A stretch of DNA of 64,000 nt from Acidobacteriota bacterium (GCA_018000455.1 JAGNJW010000008.1:107360-171359), one strand, 5' to 3'; positions 43,830-52,975 are shown, counted from the first letter of the stretch. Notes: generated by a model not told the origin, from the letters alone. A program made the numbers and translations.

Positions 43830-44147
43830 TCAGTCCTGCTCGATCGTCGAGAGGGCGCTGGCGGCCGGTGCTTCCGGATTCGGCCTCCACAGCACCATCA
43901 CCCTTCCGACCGTCTGCACCGTCGCGGCGTCGGTGCGCTCGACGAGGGTCTTCAGGATATCGGCGCGGCCGTCGCGGTCCTGGGTCCCGGCGCGCACCTT
44001 GATGAGCTCGTGTGCCGTGAGCGCGCGTTCGACCTCGGCGATGACCGCATCGGTGACGCCGGCGTGGCCGACGTGCACGACCGGCTCCAGGGCGTGGGCG
44101 CGGGCCTTCAGGTGGGCACGTTCGCGGTTGGTGAGCGTGACGGGCAT
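43830..44147 (-). CDS. YhbY/CRM-domain RNA-binding protein
   Basis: A 105-residue protein that is essentially one CRM domain: LTNRERAHLKARAHALEPVVHVGHAGVT, with the family GxxG-type loop, then ELIKVRAGTQDR and a C-terminal TVGRVMVLWRPN. E. coli YhbY associates with pre-50S ribosomes. ATG 44147 is used; the open frame upstream has no homology. It lies downstream of the HU gene but behind that gene's terminator hairpin, so it probably has its own promoter. Confidence 0.88.
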   Translation of the reverse strand: MPVTLTNRERAHLKARAHALEPVVHVGHAGVTDAVIAEVERALTAHELIKVRAGTQDRDGRADILKTLVERTDAATVQTVGRVMVLWRPNPEAPAASALSTIEQD

Positions 44148-44186
44148 CACGTCGATTGTAACGGCCTCGGGGTCGCGATCCGGCTC

Positions 44187-44221
44187 CAAAAGCAGAACGG
44201 GCCGCGCGAGGCGGCCCGTTC
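44187..44221 (-). terminator. Rho-independent terminator of the HU gene
   Basis: An 11-bp perfect stem, GAACGGGCCGC (44195-44205) with GCGGCCCGTTC (44211-44221) and a 5-base loop, is followed on the minus strand within three bases by a TTTT run (44190-44187). It lies 27 bases after the HU stop codon. Confidence 0.85.
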
Positions 44222-44247
44222 CACGTCGATCCGATGAACGACGCGTG

Positions 44248-44550
44248 CTAGGCGACGGCGTCCTTCGCGGCCTTCACGGGACGCGCGCGCACGATCTTCC
44301 GCGCCGGCTTCGCCTTGAATACCGTCGGCTCGCCCGTGAACGGGTTGACGCCCTTGCGCGCCTTCGTGGCCGCCTTCTTGACCACCACGAACTTGGCGAA
44401 TCCCGGCACCTGGAACATGCCGTTCTTCTTCAGCTCCTTGTAGCCCACCGTGGTCAGGGACTCGAGAACGCCCTTCACCTGCTTGTTCGAGAGATCCTGT
44501 TCGGCGGCGATCTTCTGCACGAGCTCCGACTTCGACATTGCTTTGGCCAT
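44248..44550 (-). CDS. HU-family nucleoid protein
   Basis: A 100-residue histone-like protein: SKSELVQKIAAEQDLSNKQV forms the N-terminal helices, GFAKFVVVKKAATKARKGVNPFTGEP includes the DNA-binding beta arm with the conserved NP motif that intercalates into DNA. A basic tail of ~15 residues (KIVRARPVKAAKDAVA) extends past the usual 90 residues. It acts as a dimer, bending DNA non-specifically. Two in-frame ATGs (44550, 44538) exist; the first follows a G-rich ribosome site. It is monocistronic, flanked by a leader hairpin and a terminator. Confidence 0.93.
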   Translation of the reverse strand: MAKAMSKSELVQKIAAEQDLSNKQVKGVLESLTTVGYKELKKNGMFQVPGFAKFVVVKKAATKARKGVNPFTGEPTVFKAKPARKIVRARPVKAAKDAVA

Positions 44551-44563
44551 CTAGTGCCCCCAC

Positions 44564-44581
44564 GCCGGCGCTGTCGCCGGC
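44564..44581 (-). promoter_or_regulatory. Leader hairpin before the HU gene
   Basis: A perfect 7-bp stem GCCGGCG/CGCCGGC with a 4-base loop lies 13 bases upstream of the HU start on the minus strand, directly before its GGGGG ribosome site. It could modulate translation. The wider gap 44551-44829 also contains an AT-rich patch (about 44710-44775), the most AT-rich stretch in the area, where the HU promoter probably sits; I cannot fix -35/-10 boxes. Confidence 0.45.
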
Positions 44582-44829
44582 AGGTGTTATCAGTGGCGCG
44601 ACTGTGTTCGAGCGCTGTGCGGCTGCCACTTCGATTTCATGCCGCACGGCCCGCTCCGCCGTGAACATCACGACCAAGGCGCCGGGAGGAACCTCGACGC
44701 GGAGACGGACACTAGATTACACGTATTTTCCAGCACTTGCGCATCTATTTACACTGTGTCACCTTGTTTTTTCGGGATTTGGCAGACGCCCGAGCCGCAA
44801 ACGGCTGAATTCCAGGGCAGCTGCGTCGT

Positions 44830-46776
44830 TCAGAACCTGACTCCCAAGTTGACGCGCACGTCGCGCGCGTCTCCGAGATTGCGCCCGTCGAGGCGCAACT
44901 CGTAGTGCCCCGAGCGATAGCCGACGCCGAGGTCCACGGTGGCGAATCCCGCCGCCAGCGCCCGGTTGCGCTTGTCCATGTAGCGGTCGCCCGTGTACCT
45001 GACGACCAGGCTTGCGATTGGTCCGTCGTCCGGCGCCACATAGGCGCCCGCCGACACGAGATGCCGCGGCGACATCTCGGAGCGCTTGCCGGCCAACTGG
45101 GTCACGACGCCGTCGAAGGCCCGTTCGGAGTCCACGAAGCGGCCGTCGTGGAAGCTGTATGACAGGCGGCCGGTCATGTGGTGTGGCAGGTGCAGGCCAG
45201 CCGCCACTTCCGCGCCCTGGAAGCGGGTTTCGCCGGCGTTGAGCAAGGCCGGTAGCCCGTTCACGACCGTGGCGGTCACCAAGTTGGTGAAATCCATACG
45301 AAAGGCGCTGGCCTCGAAATCCGCGCGGCCCTCGAAGGTCCGTACCTTCAGGCCGCCTTCGACGCTCTGCGCGGTCTCCGGGTTGAGCAGGCCGCTCTCT
45401 CCCGCCTCCCCCAACCCGAAGTCGAATATCGCCGGCTTGAAGGTGTTGCGATAGACGGCGAACACGCGCGCGTGATTCGCCCCCTGTTCCCACAGCGACA
45501 CGAGCGCGCCAAGGCTGCCGCTGACGCGAGTCAGGGTCTGCGAATCCCGACCCATCCCGGCGATCCTCGCCCCGGCCTCGTCGCCTTCCTCCCGCTTCTC
45601 GGCTGTGAGGTTCAGGCGCAGACCGGCCGACAGCGTGACGCGGGTCGTTGGCCGCCACTCCGCCAGGCCGTATCCGCCGAAGAACTCTCGCCGATCTTCC
45701 GATCCGAGCGGCATATCCGCCGGGCGCGCCGCCGATGTGGCCGAGGCACCGTCGAGCGGCGCCGTATACGAGAACACGGCACCCTTCGAGTCGCCCATGC
45801 CATGCAGCCAGTCGGCGCCGACGACGAGGCGGACGTGGCGACGCTCAGGTAGCGCCAGATGCGCATCGGCATACAGGTCGGTGGTGTCGATGGTCTGGCG
45901 CAGCCCGACCGCGTTAGGCGGCTCGACCGAGACGCTGGTCAGGAAGCCGCGGAAGTTGTCGTGCGACGTGTGAGTGAACGACACGACGGCGCCGAGGCGC
46001 GCGGCACCGACGGGACGGTCGTAGCCGAGTCCGACGTTGACACGGTTCTCGTCGAGCGACGCGCCGTCGGGGTTATGGTTGGCGTCGAGCGGTACCTCGG
46101 CGCTCAGCGCCTGGCCTTGGCGCGGGTGCGGGCTGGCCGGTTTTTGCTGTAGGACGTTCACGTCGGCCAGGAACCAGAGACGCTGGTCGCCGGCGGTGTG
46201 GGTGGTGCGCCACAGGGCGTGACCGCGTGCGAACGACGTGCGGTCGTCCCTGAAGCCCTGGCGCTCGCCGTCGAGGCTGAGGCGCGACTTCCACGGCCCC
46301 GACGACGGGATGGCCAGGTCGACGGCGCCAGCGCCGCTGCCGTAACTGCCGGCGCTGACGCTGGCGTAGCGGCGCGTCGCTGCGGCTGCCTGGTGCACGA
46401 CGTGGATGACGCCCACAAACGACGTGGCCCCGAAAGTGACCGGCGCCGGGCCGCGCAGCACCTCGATGCGCTCCACGTCGCGCAGGCTGAGCGACGTGAG
46501 CGCCGGGTTGAAGGCACCGCCCCACGGCACGCCATCGACGACGAGCAGGAAGGCATCGAGCTCGCGCAGTCCCCAGAACTCCGGCACCGACCCGGCCGGG
46601 CCCCCGTCGCCTCCGGGAGCGGTCGCAACGCCGGTGGCCAGCACCAGCGCGTCCTTGAGAGTGGTGGCGCCGAGGCCGCGCAGGTCGTCGCCGGTGAGGA
46701 CCTCGATCGAGGCTGGTGCCTCGTGGGGTGACTCGGGCAGCCGGGTCGCGACCACTTGCACCGTTTCCTCGACCAC
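44830..46776 (-). CDS. TonB-dependent receptor without recognisable signal peptide
   Basis: A receptor of roughly 648 residues: TonB-box-like VQVVATRLPES, plug domain (IEVLTGDDLRGLG, LLVVDGVPWGGAFNP, DVERIEVLRGPAPVTFG) and a beta-barrel ending in phenylalanine (VRVNLGVRF). The start is a problem. The frame stays open far into the preceding VWA gene, but no signal peptide is encoded in any usable position. GTG 46776, just before the TonB box, is the nearest start. Either a signal is lost, a frameshift links it to upstream sequence, or an unusual start is used. It is the last gene of a Bat-like operon. Confidence 0.82.
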   Translation of the reverse strand: MVEETVQVVATRLPESPHEAPASIEVLTGDDLRGLGATTLKDALVLATGVATAPGGDGGPAGSVPEFWGLRELDAFLLVVDGVPWGGAFNPALTSLSLRDVERIEVLRGPAPVTFGATSFVGVIHVVHQAAAATRRYASVSAGSYGSGAGAVDLAIPSSGPWKSRLSLDGERQGFRDDRTSFARGHALWRTTHTAGDQRLWFLADVNVLQQKPASPHPRQGQALSAEVPLDANHNPDGASLDENRVNVGLGYDRPVGAARLGAVVSFTHTSHDNFRGFLTSVSVEPPNAVGLRQTIDTTDLYADAHLALPERRHVRLVVGADWLHGMGDSKGAVFSYTAPLDGASATSAARPADMPLGSEDRREFFGGYGLAEWRPTTRVTLSAGLRLNLTAEKREEGDEAGARIAGMGRDSQTLTRVSGSLGALVSLWEQGANHARVFAVYRNTFKPAIFDFGLGEAGESGLLNPETAQSVEGGLKVRTFEGRADFEASAFRMDFTNLVTATVVNGLPALLNAGETRFQGAEVAAGLHLPHHMTGRLSYSFHDGRFVDSERAFDGVVTQLAGKRSEMSPRHLVSAGAYVAPDDGPIASLVVRYTGDRYMDKRNRALAAGFATVDLGVGYRSGHYELRLDGRNLGDARDVRVNLGVRF

Positions 46777-46828
46777 CGGCGGCGTCTGCTGGGCGGCGTC
46801 GGCGCGCGGGTCGGGCTTTCCGTCGCGG

Positions 46829-47926
46829 CTACAGCAGTTGCACGACGACGAGGGCGGCCACCGCGCCGGCCGTGGCCAGGGCGAGTTCGGTCCGGTCGCG
46901 CACGAGCGAGATGCCGAGCACCAGGAAGATGGCGGCCAGGGCCAGGCACGCCCAGTAGACGTCGTCGACGCCTTCCTCGACGCCGCCGCGGGCCGTCTTC
47001 CGCACCGCGTCGATGACCGAGACGGCGATGTCGACGTCGCGTTCGCGGTCCAGTTCCATGTAGCGACCGCCGCCGACACCGGCAATCGTGGCCAGCGATT
47101 CCCTATCGATCCGCGAATACACGGCGGGTAGCGCCTTGTCCGGATCGTCGGGCGGTGGCTCCGGGATGAAACCGCCGCCGCTGGTGCCGACACCCACGAC
47201 GAACACCGGCACGCCCTGCTCGCGTGCGGACTCGAGGGCGCGCTCGGCCTGGCCGCTCCAAGCTTGGCCGTCCGAGAGCAGCAGGAAGGCCTTGGCGTTG
47301 AGCGATTTGCGCCCGGAGATGCGCTCGTCCTGGGCGATGAGCTTCAGACCCCACGAGATGCCCATCTCGATGTTGGTGTCCCACGAAGCGTCGTCTTCGA
47401 CGCGGAACGGAGGCTCTTCGAGGTGTTCGATGAAGAAGAAGAACGTGTTGGGGTCTTTCGTGAGTCGCACCTGCGGCGTCGCGATGCGGGCAAAGGCCGT
47501 CATCGCGATGCGGTCGCCGTCCCAGCGCATGGTTTCGGCCAGCGCCTTCAGGAAGCGCATCGAGCGCTTCCAGCGGTCGCCGGTCGTGTCGGCGACGCGC
47601 ATCGAGGTCGAACCGTCCTGCAGGACGACGAGGTCGATGCCGGCCCGGCGCACGCGCGTCGTGACGATCTGCGGGCGTGCCAGCGCCAGGATGACCGAGG
47701 CGCTTGCCGCCAGCAGGCACAGCCAGAAGAGCAGGCCGCCGAAGACCGAGAAGCGCTCGCGGACCGGCACGGCTCGGTGCCGCGTGTAGTTGCGGATGTC
47801 GGCCCGTCGCCGGAGGAGCTGCCACAGCCACACGGCGAGCAGCGTGCCCGGCGCCACCAGCAGCCACAGATATTCCGGCTGCCCGAACTTGAGCGCCTGC
47901 CAGTCGACGGTCGGCAAGGTGATCAC
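46829..47926 (-). CDS. VWA-domain membrane protein, BatA/BatB-like
   Basis: A 365-residue inner-membrane protein: two N-terminal spans (YLWLLVAPGTLLAVWLW; LLFWLCLLAASASVILAL), a von Willebrand A domain with metal-ion site Asp104-x-Ser106-x-Ser108 (LQDGSTSM), and two C-terminal spans (YWACLALAAIFLVLGI and LALATAGAVAALVVVQLL). BatA/BatB-type proteins belong to the Bacteroides aerotolerance operon, whose function is still unclear. Start is GTG 47926 with GGAG upstream. The 56-bp gap before it is the largest inside the operon. The TonB receptor frame begins inside or just after its 3' end. Confidence 0.87.
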   Translation of the reverse strand: MITLPTVDWQALKFGQPEYLWLLVAPGTLLAVWLWQLLRRRADIRNYTRHRAVPVRERFSVFGGLLFWLCLLAASASVILALARPQIVTTRVRRAGIDLVVLQDGSTSMRVADTTGDRWKRSMRFLKALAETMRWDGDRIAMTAFARIATPQVRLTKDPNTFFFFIEHLEEPPFRVEDDASWDTNIEMGISWGLKLIAQDERISGRKSLNAKAFLLLSDGQAWSGQAERALESAREQGVPVFVVGVGTSGGGFIPEPPPDDPDKALPAVYSRIDRESLATIAGVGGGRYMELDRERDVDIAVSVIDAVRKTARGGVEEGVDDVYWACLALAAIFLVLGISLVRDRTELALATAGAVAALVVVQLL

Positions 47927-47982
47927 GAGCGCAGCTCCGCGGGGGCGTTCGGACGGCCGCTGTTGGTGCTGGGCATCAACGT

Positions 47983-48696
47983 CTAGCCGCGACGCTTGCG
48001 CTTTTCGCCTTCGCTGGCGCCCTGCGGCAGCTGTTTGCGCTCGTCGGGCCGCATCGGCACGACTACCTTGAACTGCTTCATGTCGGTGCCTTCGGGCGGC
48101 GCGCCGGGCACGCCGTGCAGCGTCGGTCCGATCGGCAGGTCGCCGGCCAGTCCCGTCGTCTCGGGCTCGGGCATCACCGGCTGCTTGCTCTGTTGCATGG
48201 TGGCCCGCACGCGGGCGACGAACTCGAAGTTCCAGGCGGCGTTCTCGTCGCCCGGGTGGGCCCGCAGCACGTCGCCGTAGCTCTTGACGATGTCGTCGAT
48301 GCCCTTGGTGGCGGCTGCCTGATCCGGGGCGTACTGCGCCGCGCGGTAGGCCGCGTGGGCGCCCAGCTCGAGCACGACAGGATCGACTTCGGCGAGTGCC
48401 CCGGCGGCGTCGCGTTCCGGGACGAGCCGGCCGTAGGCGCCCATCCAGTAGCGCGTCGTCGACTGCTGCTCGCGTAGCGACGCCACCAGCGCCTGCGACA
48501 CCCGCGGCAAGACCGCGCCGTCGGTCGCCTCGGCGCGCAGCGCCTCGTAGGCCGGCTCGAGATCGCCGTAGCGCAAGGTCAGCAGCGCCTGCTGCGCGTC
48601 GGCCGTGCGGTTCTCCAGACTCGAGGCGCCGAAGAGCACACGGCCGCCCACGACGAGCGCGAGGGCCACCACGAGGTATCCAATGACCGACTTCAT
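47983..48696 (-). CDS. TPR-like membrane-anchored protein of the Bat operon
   Basis: A 237-residue protein: one N-terminal membrane anchor (VIGYLVVALALVVGGRVLF), then helical TPR-like sequence (ADAQQALLTLRYGDLEPAYEAL, AAWNFEFVARVRATMQQS) and a charged, Lys/Arg-rich C-terminus. It corresponds by position to the TPR (BatC/BatE-type) members of aerotolerance operons. ATG 48696 follows AGGAGA, 10 bp after the upstream VWA gene. A scaffolding role in the periplasm is inferred from context only. Confidence 0.72.
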   Translation of the reverse strand: MKSVIGYLVVALALVVGGRVLFGASSLENRTADAQQALLTLRYGDLEPAYEALRAEATDGAVLPRVSQALVASLREQQSTTRYWMGAYGRLVPERDAAGALAEVDPVVLELGAHAAYRAAQYAPDQAAATKGIDDIVKSYGDVLRAHPGDENAAWNFEFVARVRATMQQSKQPVMPEPETTGLAGDLPIGPTLHGVPGAPPEGTDMKQFKVVVPMRPDERKQLPQGASEGEKRKRRG

Positions 48697-48706
48697 CGGC
48701 TGTCTC

Positions 48707-49804
48707 CTACGGGAATGTACGGAACTGAGGCGCCAGCAGGCGCAGGAACGCGGCCAGCGTCCAAAGCGCCACGGCTGCCAGCGCATATGGGGCAAAGCGC
48801 GGCAGGCGGGCGCTGTATTCCTTCACCTCGACGGTGCCGGCCGACATCCGGTCGATGTCGCGGATGGCGCGCAGCACGGCGCCCTCATCGGTGGCCGTGT
48901 AGAAGCGGCCGCCGGTCTTCGAAATCGCCCGCTGCCAGGTGGCGTCGGGCAGCTTGCTGTTGCCCTTGCTGATGCGAACGAAATAGACCGGCACCTTCGC
49001 CTTCACGGCGTCCGACAGCACGTCGTCGATGTTGCGGCCCGACTCGGTGACTTCCGCATCCTCGCCGTCGCTGAAAATCACCATCAGATTCCCCGAGGCA
49101 TCGAGGAAGTCGAAGGCGCGGAAGAGCGCCACGGCCTGTTCGACGGCCTGCGCGATCACGGTGCCGCGGTCGGGGAAGTTCTCCCATTCGCCCATGTTGC
49201 CGATGAGCGAGAGGCTGAGCAGGATGTTGTCGTAGTCGGTCGTGAACGGCGTGATGACGTAGGCCGTGTCGGCGAACTCGATGAGCGACACGAGGTCGCG
49301 GTACTGCCCGTCGATCCGCAGCCGCACGAAGCGCTCGGCGGCCGCCACCGAGGTGAAGAACGTGGCCTCCATCGGCGCGTCCTTCGTGGTCAGCGTCCTG
49401 GCGGCAAACGGCGCCAGCATGCTCGACGAGCCGTCGATCATCAGGCTGATGCGGCGGCCCGGGCGTGTGACCTCGCGCCGCGACAGCGGCGTGGCCGGGT
49501 CGGCGAGTGCGATGCCGAAGAGCGGCAGCCCCGCCAGCATGAGGATGAGGGGAAGGTGCCTGACGGTCGGTGTCCACGAGCGCGTCCACTGGCCCAGCAC
49601 GGCCGGCAGCACGACACTGCCGCGACCCGGGGCGCGCGTCACGACGCCGCGAACCACCAGCGCGACGATCCCCACGCCGACCAGGGCGAAGATCGCCAGC
49701 AGCGCCAGGTCCTTCTCGCCGAACACCAGTTCCGACAGCCGAACGCCGTCCCAGTCGGCGCGCGCACGCTCCACGAACCGCGCGACCGCGGCCAGAACGT
49801 TCAC
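48707..49804 (-). CDS. VWA-domain membrane protein, BatA/BatB-like (second copy)
   Basis: A 365-residue inner-membrane protein with two N-terminal spans (about 32-55 and 84-101), a VWA domain with metal-ion motif Asp124-x-Ser126-x-Ser128 (MIDGSSSM) and VIFSDGEDAEV, and a C-terminal span (FAPYALAAVALWTLAAFL). The start is GTG 49804, overlapping the stop of the upstream gene (GTGA). It is the paralogue of the VWA gene at 46829; such BatA/BatB pairs may form hetero-oligomers around a shared substrate. Confidence 0.87.
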   Translation of the reverse strand: MNVLAAVARFVERARADWDGVRLSELVFGEKDLALLAIFALVGVGIVALVVRGVVTRAPGRGSVVLPAVLGQWTRSWTPTVRHLPLILMLAGLPLFGIALADPATPLSRREVTRPGRRISLMIDGSSSMLAPFAARTLTTKDAPMEATFFTSVAAAERFVRLRIDGQYRDLVSLIEFADTAYVITPFTTDYDNILLSLSLIGNMGEWENFPDRGTVIAQAVEQAVALFRAFDFLDASGNLMVIFSDGEDAEVTESGRNIDDVLSDAVKAKVPVYFVRISKGNSKLPDATWQRAISKTGGRFYTATDEGAVLRAIRDIDRMSAGTVEVKEYSARLPRFAPYALAAVALWTLAAFLRLLAPQFRTFP

Positions 49805-50979
49805 GCGCGGCCCCTCCAGCTCGCGACGGCGCTCTCCATCTTCTGCCACTGCACCATCGGCCACGAGTAGCGCAGGGCCAGAGAGCGGGCGAGCGGTCCG
49901 GCGGCCTGCACCGCCACGTCCAGCGAACCCTCGTCGAGCGTCGCGCGGCCGAAGCGCGCGGCCGTCAGGGTCACGAGGCCGTCTTTCAGCTGCTGCACGG
50001 CGCTGCTTCCGGCCGCGGTCCCGGTCAGGTCCTCGGGCGTGACAGCGGCCGATACGAGCGCGTGCCGGCGGCGAATGAGACCCTGGCTGAGCGCGATCTG
50101 TCCGCCTTGCACGTTGGCGGCAAGACCCCTGGTCTGGGTGGCCGGCTGTCCGACCGCGTAGCTGGCGATGATGCGCAGCGCGGCGCCGGCGCGGCCGACG
50201 AGCCCGTCGGTCCATCCCTGGCCCTGCTTTTCGCGCGCGACCTCGACCAGCTCGCGGGCGGCTGCCTTCAGCACCGCGCCGCTCGACACCGTTGCGACCG
50301 CCCTGGACGCTGCCGGTGCGCGCATCGCGCGGTAGAGACGGGCCAGCCCGAGGGCTGCCACGCCGGCCGCGAGCGCGTAGAAGAACCAGCCGGCCATGCC
50401 GAAGGTGCGGGCACGGAAGCGACGAGCGTCGAGATCCGTAAACGTCATGGACGTCGAGTCGCGGATGTCGCGGGCGCTGCCGGCGACCAGCGCGATGACG
50501 CGAACGGTGAGCGGCGGCAGGCCGTAGGTCTGGTCGCGGCCCTGCGACGTGGTGCCGTCGGCGGTGGCCGTGTCGAGGCGATAGCCGATCGATAAGCCCG
50601 CAAGCGTCACGTCCTGTCCGAACGACGTGTCGTCGAGCAGGCGCAGCACGTAGGAATACTGGAAGAAGCGGCGCGCCCCCGACACCACGTCCTGGCCGGC
50701 CCCGCCGTCGAGGACGTCGAACGGCGGCAGCGCCATCACCGTGTGATCGAGGCGCGAGCGGTCGACGACGGCTTTGGTCGAGGCCGTCTCGAGCACCGCG
50801 CAGGTGAGCACCGTCGAGAACGGTTCGCCCATGCGAACGGCCGCCTTGTCAGTGCGCCACCAGCAGCGCACCGGATCGGCTTCGACCGACTGGCCCGACG
50901 GCGGAGCCTGTGCCAGCAGGGCCACCGGTGTCAGCCAGATGAGTGCGGCGAGCGCCGCCATGAAGGTCGTTCGGATCAT
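49801..50979 (-). CDS. Exported membrane-anchored protein of the Bat operon (BatD-like position)
   Basis: A 392-residue protein: signal peptide (FMAALAALIWLTPVALLAQA), a beta-rich extracytoplasmic domain to about residue 190 (TDKAAVRMGEPFSTVLTC), one membrane span (FGMAGWFFYALAAGVAALGLA, ~195-215) and a helical cytosolic C-terminal half. Position and topology match the BatD slot of aerotolerance operons, but I see no sequence I can tie to BatD with certainty. It overlaps both neighbours by 4 nt. Confidence 0.7.
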   Translation of the reverse strand: MIRTTFMAALAALIWLTPVALLAQAPPSGQSVEADPVRCWWRTDKAAVRMGEPFSTVLTCAVLETASTKAVVDRSRLDHTVMALPPFDVLDGGAGQDVVSGARRFFQYSYVLRLLDDTSFGQDVTLAGLSIGYRLDTATADGTTSQGRDQTYGLPPLTVRVIALVAGSARDIRDSTSMTFTDLDARRFRARTFGMAGWFFYALAAGVAALGLARLYRAMRAPAASRAVATVSSGAVLKAAARELVEVAREKQGQGWTDGLVGRAGAALRIIASYAVGQPATQTRGLAANVQGGQIALSQGLIRRRHALVSAAVTPEDLTGTAAGSSAVQQLKDGLVTLTAARFGRATLDEGSLDVAVQAAGPLARSLALRYSWPMVQWQKMESAVASWRGRA

Positions 50980-51938
50980 CGCTTCCTCAGTCGGCGCTCG
51001 ACCGCGAACTCGGTCAGCGCGATATCTGTCTTCGTGTCGTCCAGATCCAGCCGCAGCACATCGAGGCCGGCGTCGTGGGCCTTCGCTTCCACCTCGTCCT
51101 GCCAGCCACGCACCTTGTCGGCCATGCCCCGGAGCTGGCCTCGCGACACGACCCGCGAGCGTCCGGTTTCCACGTCCACCGCCTCCACCCAGCCGGCCGA
51201 AACCGAGGGCAGCCGATAGGCGAAGGTGGCGTCGACAATCACCAGGAACACGTCGTGCTGCCCGTCGAGACGGGCCAGCTCCTCGATCACCGGGTCGACC
51301 TCGTCGAACAAGAAGTCCGATACCACCGGCACGAGCGACGTTTTACGCAGGAACCCGGCGAGCGTGCCGCTCAGGCTCTCGCCCTGCTTCAGCTCCTCGA
51401 GTCCGCGTTCGTGCTGGTAGGCGTCGAGGCAATGGATGACCTGCCCCTTGCCGATGCGCGGCCGCACCGCCTGGAGCCGCTCGAAGCCGCCGTGGAAGGT
51501 GATGAGTCCGAAGCTGTCCTGGAAGAACACCGCCGACATGCCGATGGTGGCAATGGCCCGGGCCACGGCGTGGGCGATGAGCACGTTGCCGCGCGCGGCC
51601 GCCGGGCCCACCACGCCTTCCGGCAGGGCGTCGACACCGCAGCGCGTCGAGCGGGAGTGGTCGGCCACCACGACGACGCCCGCAGTCGACGGTTGTTCGA
51701 AGTTGCGCACGACCAGCGGCGCGAAGTTCGTCAGGCTCGACTGCGCCCAGTCGATGGTCTCGAAGCGGTCGCCGGATTCCCAGTTGCGCAGGCCCACGAA
51801 GTCGAACCCCGAGCCGTGGAAGAGGCTGCGATGATCGCCCAGCGTGAACTCGCGCATCCGCTTGAGGATGACGAGTTCGATTTCGCTGATCTCCGACAGG
51901 TTGACGAGCGGCGCGACTTCCTGCTCGCGCGTTCTCAT
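50976..51938 (-). CDS. DUF58 domain protein
   Basis: A 320-residue cytosolic protein with the DUF58 signature GDHRSLFHGSGFDFVGLRNWESGD followed by ETIDWAQSS, and a degenerate VWA-like fold beyond. DUF58 proteins nearly always sit next to a MoxR ATPase, as here, and are thought to bind it. It overlaps the MoxR gene upstream and the BatD-like gene downstream by ATGA. The role is inferred from the conserved partnership: part of a chaperone-like or metal-insertion machine. Confidence 0.9.
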   Translation of the reverse strand: MRTREQEVAPLVNLSEISEIELVILKRMREFTLGDHRSLFHGSGFDFVGLRNWESGDRFETIDWAQSSLTNFAPLVVRNFEQPSTAGVVVVADHSRSTRCGVDALPEGVVGPAAARGNVLIAHAVARAIATIGMSAVFFQDSFGLITFHGGFERLQAVRPRIGKGQVIHCLDAYQHERGLEELKQGESLSGTLAGFLRKTSLVPVVSDFLFDEVDPVIEELARLDGQHDVFLVIVDATFAYRLPSVSAGWVEAVDVETGRSRVVSRGQLRGMADKVRGWQDEVEAKAHDAGLDVLRLDLDDTKTDIALTEFAVERRLRKR

Positions 51939-52975
51939 GGAATCGGCACTCGGGCCACGACGTCTTTCACGACCGACTCGGCGGTCAGGCCGTGACTGGC
52001 CGCATGCGGCCCGAGCCAGACACGATGGCTGAGGATGTAGGGCGCCAGCGCCTGGATGTCCTCGGGGAAGACCTCGTCGCGCCCGTGTATGAGCAGCGCC
52101 CAGACCTTCGCCAGGCGCCCCCAGACGATGATGGCGCGGGGCGAGGCACCCAGGTCGACGCCGCGCTCGACCAGCTCGGACGGCGAGTGCTGGTGCCAGT
52201 CGGTGTCCGGGTTGTAGGGACGCGTGGCCGAGACCAGTTGCTGGATGTAAGTGGCGAGGCGCTCGTGCAGGAACACGGTTTCATTGATGCGCGAGCGCAT
52301 CTGAATGATGCGTTCCTTCGACATCAGGGCGTTGAGACGCACGTGCTTGAAGTCGAAGTTGACGAGCTTCGCCTCCTCCTCCGCCGGCAGGTAGCCGACG
52401 TTGATCATCACGGCGAAGCGATCGGTGGCGGCTTCCGAGAGCGGGAAAGTGCCCTGGCCCAGCTCGACCGGGTTCATCGTGGCGATGGCGAAGCTGAAGG
52501 CCGGCAGTTCGTAGGTGGTCTTGCCCACCGTAACCGTGCGGTCCTGCAAGCCTTCGAGGAAGGCGCTCTGGCTCTTGAGCGGAATACGGTTGATCTCGTC
52601 GAGCAGGATGACCTCGGCCGAGGCCAGCGGGCCGAACTCGGTGATGAGCTCGCCGGTGGCCGGGTTGATCATCTGGAAGCCGACCACTTCGGTCGGCTGC
52701 AGGTCGGCGCGGCCCTGGATGCGCGCGAACTTGGCATCCGAGATCGCCGCCAGGATCACGCCGAAGAACGTCTTGCCCACGCCCGGCACGCCGCGGATGA
52801 GCATGTTGCCGGCGTTGACCTGGCGGTTCTCCTTCTTGTCGTAGGTGGTCGGGATTTCCGACAGGAGGACGACGTTGGCGAGGGCCTTGGCCGATTCGTA
52901 ACCGACGAGCGCTTTGCCGCCCTCGGCCAGAATGGCGTGGTGGAAGTCGATGGCTTCTTTGAGTTCTGGGTGCAC
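51935..52975 (-). CDS. MoxR-family AAA+ ATPase
   Basis: A 346-residue AAA+ ATPase. Walker A is GVPGVGKT (62-69), Walker B is VILLDE (122-127), followed by sensor motif FAIATMNPVELGQGTFPLSEAATDRF, split here across 155-185. MoxR ATPases act with VWA and DUF58 partners in protein assembly or metal-centre activation. It is the first gene of the minus-strand Bat-like operon and begins 125 bp from the divergent PilZ gene, so the operon promoter should lie in 52976-53100. Confidence 0.93.
   Translation of the reverse strand: MHPELKEAIDFHHAILAEGGKALVGYESAKALANVVLLSEIPTTYDKKENRQVNAGNMLIRGVPGVGKTFFGVILAAISDAKFARIQGRADLQPTEVVGFQMINPATGELITEFGPLASAEVILLDEINRIPLKSQSAFLEGLQDRTVTVGKTTYELPAFSFAIATMNPVELGQGTFPLSEAATDRFAVMINVGYLPAEEEAKLVNFDFKHVRLNALMSKERIIQMRSRINETVFLHERLATYIQQLVSATRPYNPDTDWHQHSPSELVERGVDLGASPRAIIVWGRLAKVWALLIHGRDEVFPEDIQALAPYILSHRVWLGPHAASHGLTAESVVKDVVARVPIP

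Noticed and set aside
44551..44829. Small plus-strand frame of about 100 residues between HU and the TonB receptor
   Set aside because: Ser/Arg/Thr-rich, no homology, and it overlaps the AT-rich patch where the HU promoter should lie.
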